Of a DNA stretch of 64,000 bases, positions 61,572 through 64,000 are shown one piece after another; the stretch's first letter is position 1, and every line of letters starts with the position of its first letter. The position numbers and the translations under genes are program-made. Source of the stretch: JARLGU01 sp036504535 (GTDB lineage Bacteria > Armatimonadota > Armatimonadia > Armatimonadales > Capsulimonadaceae); the NCBI GenBank assembly GCA_036504535.1, contig DASXUY010000045.1:46934-110933 (forward strand), given 5' to 3'. The notes below the pieces were generated by a model, which saw only the letters and a program-made list of their open reading frames with translations, ran no database searches and had not been told where the DNA came from.

Positions 61572-61616
61572 TAGGACGGCTCGGGCCGCCGGGGCCTTCT
61601 TTATTCAGGGATGGCA
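61572..61616 (+). repeat. Terminator-like repeat, copy 3
   Basis: Starts TAGGACGGCTCGGGCCGCC and ends GATGGCA, closely like copy 1. It lies directly upstream of the ankyrin gene's ATG, facing away, where no plus-strand gene ends; so it is not simply a gene-end signal. Confidence 0.65.
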
Positions 61617-61673
61617 CAGGTCAGGTTGGCTAAAGCAACCTGGATGAGTGCAGGTAGTCGTTAGGATTATAGC

Positions 61674-62507
61674 TCAGAGGCGTCGTCTTTGACGATAAGC
61701 GCCGGGCGACTCGCCAGTGAGCTTCTTGAACCGGTGCGCGAAGTGAAATTCGTCGGCGAATCCCAGGGCCGACGCGATCTGCTTGATTGTCATGTCCGTG
61801 GTCGCCAGCAGGTCCTCTGCAGCGATGACTTTGGCGGATGCGCGATAATGGCCGGGTGAAACGCCGACGGAGGCGGTGAACCGCTTGCGGAACGATTCGT
61901 AACTCATCCCGACAAGCTCCGCGATAGCGGTTAGCGACGGCTCACGCTCCCCATGCGCCACCAGCTCAGCGCGCGCTTTCGCGAGCCACCGGGGTTCGCG
62001 GACAAGCGTCCCGGAATCCCCGAAGATGCGTCCCAACAGCTCCTGCAGACGGCAGATCCGGGCCAGTTGCGCGGAAATGTCGAGACCATCGATGTCGGCA
62101 ACGAGGGCCATCCACCGCTGAAACCAGTCCGCGACTGGAGCGGCGCTCCCAATCGGCGACGAATCGCTCAGCAATCGCTGCTGACGCCAGAGGTCAAAGA
62201 CGGGGCCCGAGAAAACGAGGTAAAACTCATCCCACGTTTGGCCACGCAATGGCCCGTACTGATGCGGCACATCGGGAAACAGCAACAGAACACTGCCCGC
62301 GGCCACGTCAGCGCGCACCCCGTTCGTATCCGCATACACCCCCTCACCCGCCGCGATGTACACGATGGCGTATCGTTCCAATCGCCGCAATCCGGGGAGC
62401 GATGCAGCTTGCACCTTTTTCAGCACTCCCGACGCATGAAACGACCCGATTGCCGTGTCGAAGCCCGTCGCATGTATCATTCGGCTTTCCGTCACCAAAG
62501 GTCCCAT
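61674..62507 (-). CDS. AraC-family transcriptional regulator
   Basis: A 277-residue regulator. N-terminal cupin-like sensor about residues 20-110 (YAIVYIAAGEGVYADTNGVR, AAGSVLLLFPDVPHQYGPLR) and C-terminal double helix-turn-helix about 175-275 (LTAIAELVGMSYESFRKRFT, MTIKQIASALGFADEFHFAH, RFKKLTGESPGAYRQ). Divergently placed 123 bp from a PhyH-type dioxygenase gene, so it probably controls that gene, perhaps in response to a sugar or small ligand. Confidence 0.93.
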   Translation of the reverse strand: MGPLVTESRMIHATGFDTAIGSFHASGVLKKVQAASLPGLRRLERYAIVYIAAGEGVYADTNGVRADVAAGSVLLLFPDVPHQYGPLRGQTWDEFYLVFSGPVFDLWRQQRLLSDSSPIGSAAPVADWFQRWMALVADIDGLDISAQLARICRLQELLGRIFGDSGTLVREPRWLAKARAELVAHGEREPSLTAIAELVGMSYESFRKRFTASVGVSPGHYRASAKVIAAEDLLATTDMTIKQIASALGFADEFHFAHRFKKLTGESPGAYRQRRRL

Positions 62508-62630
62508 GAGAAGATGTTACCAGAATGGACATAGATCTACCAAAAGCTCCATTGGTAGAAACCACCTTGCAAGATAAAATGTACCAATCAACGCATATTC
62601 AATAGCAGTTATCATCACGGAGTAATTCTT

Positions 62631-63566
62631 ATGAGCGCTATCGCAAATGACCTCTATCCACAGCTTTCATCGAGCGGCGTCGCCCTTGATATCAGCGAGG
62701 ATTCGTTCGGAGAGCTTCGCAGCTCCATCGCCATCGCGTTCGACCCGGACGCGTTACGCACGCGTATGCTGGAAGACGGCTATCTCTACCTCCCGGGTTT
62801 CCTCGACCGCCCGCAGGTTCAGGATGTCCGAGCGGAACTCGTCAGCCGCCTTGCTGCCGCCGGAGTGCTGGCGCCGGGTACGGATCCGAGCGACGCGATC
62901 GCAAACCTTGCAGACAAGCGTTACTTTATGCCCGAACTCGCCACGCAAAACGTCGCGCTTATGGACCTGCTCTACGGGGAGGACGGTCGCCTCATGGAGT
63001 TCTACCGCGAACTCCTGGGCGGCGAAGTCCGACACTACGACTTCACATGGATGCGCGCCGTAGGTCCCGGCGGAGCGACACATCCCCACTGCGACATCGT
63101 CTATATGGGACGCGGTACGACAAATCTGTATACGGCGTGGATCCCCTATACCGACGTTTCATGGGAGATCGGGGGCCTGATGATCCTCGAGGGGTCGCAC
63201 AAGAACGGCACACTGAAGAACACGTACGGGCGCAAGGATGTGGACGCGTGGTGCGAGAACCGCAAACCAGCGTACGAAGGCATGGGGCGCGGCGGCAATA
63301 TCGGCGCTGGCGGCCGCCTAACAGACAACCCGGCACGTATCCGAACACGCCTCGGTGGACGGTGGCTGTCGGCGCAGTTCCGAATGGGCGACCTGTTAAC
63401 GTTCCCGATGTACACGGTCCACGCCAGCCTGGACAACCGCTCCGATGTGATCCGACTCTCATCGGACACGCGCTACCAGCTTGCCAGCGAGCCCGTAGAC
63501 GAGCGCTGGGTCGGCGAAAAGCCCATCGGCCACGGCCCAGCGGCGGCGCGCGGGATGATCTGCTAG
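62631..63566 (+). CDS. Phytanoyl-CoA dioxygenase (PhyH)-family Fe(II)/2-oxoglutarate oxygenase
   Basis: A 311-residue oxygenase. Double-stranded beta-helix with GYLYLPGFLDRPQVQDVRAE at the start, the iron ligands H153-x-D155 (GATHPHCDIVYMG) and H264 (FPMYTVHASLDN), and R275 (IRLSSDTRYQ) for 2-oxoglutarate. All key residues are present. Bacterial members hydroxylate varied small molecules; the substrate here is unknown. Divergent from an AraC regulator. Followed by a hairpin CCAGCG/CGCTGG at 63619-63633 without a T-run. Confidence 0.92.
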   Translation: MSAIANDLYPQLSSSGVALDISEDSFGELRSSIAIAFDPDALRTRMLEDGYLYLPGFLDRPQVQDVRAELVSRLAAAGVLAPGTDPSDAIANLADKRYFMPELATQNVALMDLLYGEDGRLMEFYRELLGGEVRHYDFTWMRAVGPGGATHPHCDIVYMGRGTTNLYTAWIPYTDVSWEIGGLMILEGSHKNGTLKNTYGRKDVDAWCENRKPAYEGMGRGGNIGAGGRLTDNPARIRTRLGGRWLSAQFRMGDLLTFPMYTVHASLDNRSDVIRLSSDTRYQLASEPVDERWVGEKPIGHGPAAARGMIC

Positions 63567-63932
63567 GGGGTGCGGTTGGGAAAGGATCGCTCCGCGGGCC
63601 CCTCATGCCGGGGAGGCACCAGCGTGTCGCTGGACCCCTAGGCCGCTTCGCGGCGAGTGGCGTTGGGCTTTGGTAGGGTTAGCAAGCTGGTCTGGCCGCA
63701 AGTCCTTTGGCAGAGTGTGCGACGCTTCATTCGTATTTTGTGCCCGTGGCACAAAATACGAATGAAGCGTCGCACACATTACCCAGCCCGAAACAACGCC
63801 AATGCCTGTGCCAACAAACCCGATCCCATCGCCCCAATATCGCCGTCCTCGGCGGACTAAGTAAAGCACGACGGCTTGAAAGCCGTGGCTTTTCGCGCTT
63901 ACCGATTTGCCTTGTTGACTACGTTGCGCTTT
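63567..63932. other. Intergenic region rich in hairpins
   Basis: 366 bp without a believable gene. It holds hairpins at 63619-63633, a 30-bp-arm palindrome at 63715-63777, a CGCCG/CGGCG pair at about 63841, and ACGGCTT/AAGCCGT at 63871-63886. Short frames at 63603-63869 read through the palindrome and are discounted. Confidence 0.6.
63715..63777. repeat. Perfect inverted repeat, 30-bp arms, 3-nt loop
   Basis: The left arm 63715-63744 (GTGTGCGACGCTTCATTCGT onward) is the exact reverse complement of 63748-63777; the loop is CGT. No T-run follows on either strand. Arms this long and perfect with a 3-nt loop are rare in bacterial chromosomes. Confidence 0.9.
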
Positions 63933-64000
63933 TTATTGATTGCGGATATAGGCACTCACAGCTGCTTCATTTTTATGGCCAACCGTTTCGGCAAAGTAGC
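63933..64000 (-). CDS. C-terminal end of an unidentified gene, cut by window edge
   Basis: Reading the minus strand from the edge gives 21 residues, YFAETVGHKNEAAVSAYIRN and one Gln, then TAA at 63933. The VGHKN and AYIRN pattern is faintly like the tail of an integrase or transposase, but this is too short to identify. The rest is outside the window. Confidence 0.4.
   Translation of the reverse strand, partial: YFAETVGHKNEAAVSAYIRNQ

Noticed and set aside
63603..63869. 88-codon minus-strand frame
   Set aside because: It reads straight through the 30-bp palindrome and several hairpins, so it is not a plausible protein.

Overview
The window looks like a chromosomal segment of a free-living, polysaccharide-degrading bacterium of the phylum Armatimonadota (Capsulimonas-like). 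This is an inference from gene style: many H-X9-DG/DUF1559 pseudopilins, very large multidomain secreted glycosidases, regulators with a GntR reader and a LacI sensor, fairly high GC, and strong sigma-70 promoters. No rRNA, tRNA, CRISPR array or complete classical IS was found.

Layout. From 1 to about 54 kb the window is dominated by six copies of one gene layout, called modules A to F here: (i) a regulator with a GntR-type winged helix and a LacI-type sugar-sensor domain, (ii) one or two pseudopilins with an H-X9-DG C-terminus, (iii) one to three large carbohydrate-active or carbohydrate-binding proteins, mostly with signal peptides. A (minus): 4042-2786, 2014-1241, 1004 off the left edge. 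B (minus): 16568-15315, two pseudopilins, then three secreted proteins down to 5130. C (minus): 28555-27347, 27315-26521, 26447-22077, 22003-16895. D (plus): 29570-30766, 30789-31607, 31617-33398. E (minus): 43547-42387, 42351-41518, 41351-38313. F (minus): 52394-51006, 50989-50246, 50113-45959, 45655-44918 and possibly 44709-43729. Each regulator has a TTGACA box, a 17-nt spacer and a TATAAT or TACAAT box, and repeat or palindrome boxes around the promoter that differ between most modules. The simplest reading is a set of self-regulated, substrate-specific utilisation loci in which a pseudopilin takes the place that SusC/SusD proteins hold in Bacteroidota loci.

Between the modules lie housekeeping and single genes: a secreted cyclophilin (28715-29302), CTP synthase pyrG (33475-35115), a cytoplasmic GH20-like hexosaminidase (35391-37331), a REP-associated transposase with inverted REP elements (37563-38277), a clan GH-A glycosidase (52466-54151) and mnmG (54389-56266).

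From 56.5 to 64 kb is an accessory region of small, poorly known proteins (an acidic protein, a zinc-ribbon protein of DUF2310 type, two small membrane proteins, a Cys-rich protein, an ankyrin protein), then a divergent AraC regulator and PhyH-type dioxygenase pair, a perfect 30-bp-arm hairpin at 63715-63777, and the tail of an unidentified minus-strand gene at the right edge.

Odd features include five 134-bp tandem repeats inside module A, a shared set of TATGG boxes for the paralogous regulators A and B, synonymous-site conservation in the pseudopilin N-termini, and glycosidase-like proteins with altered acid/base motifs.
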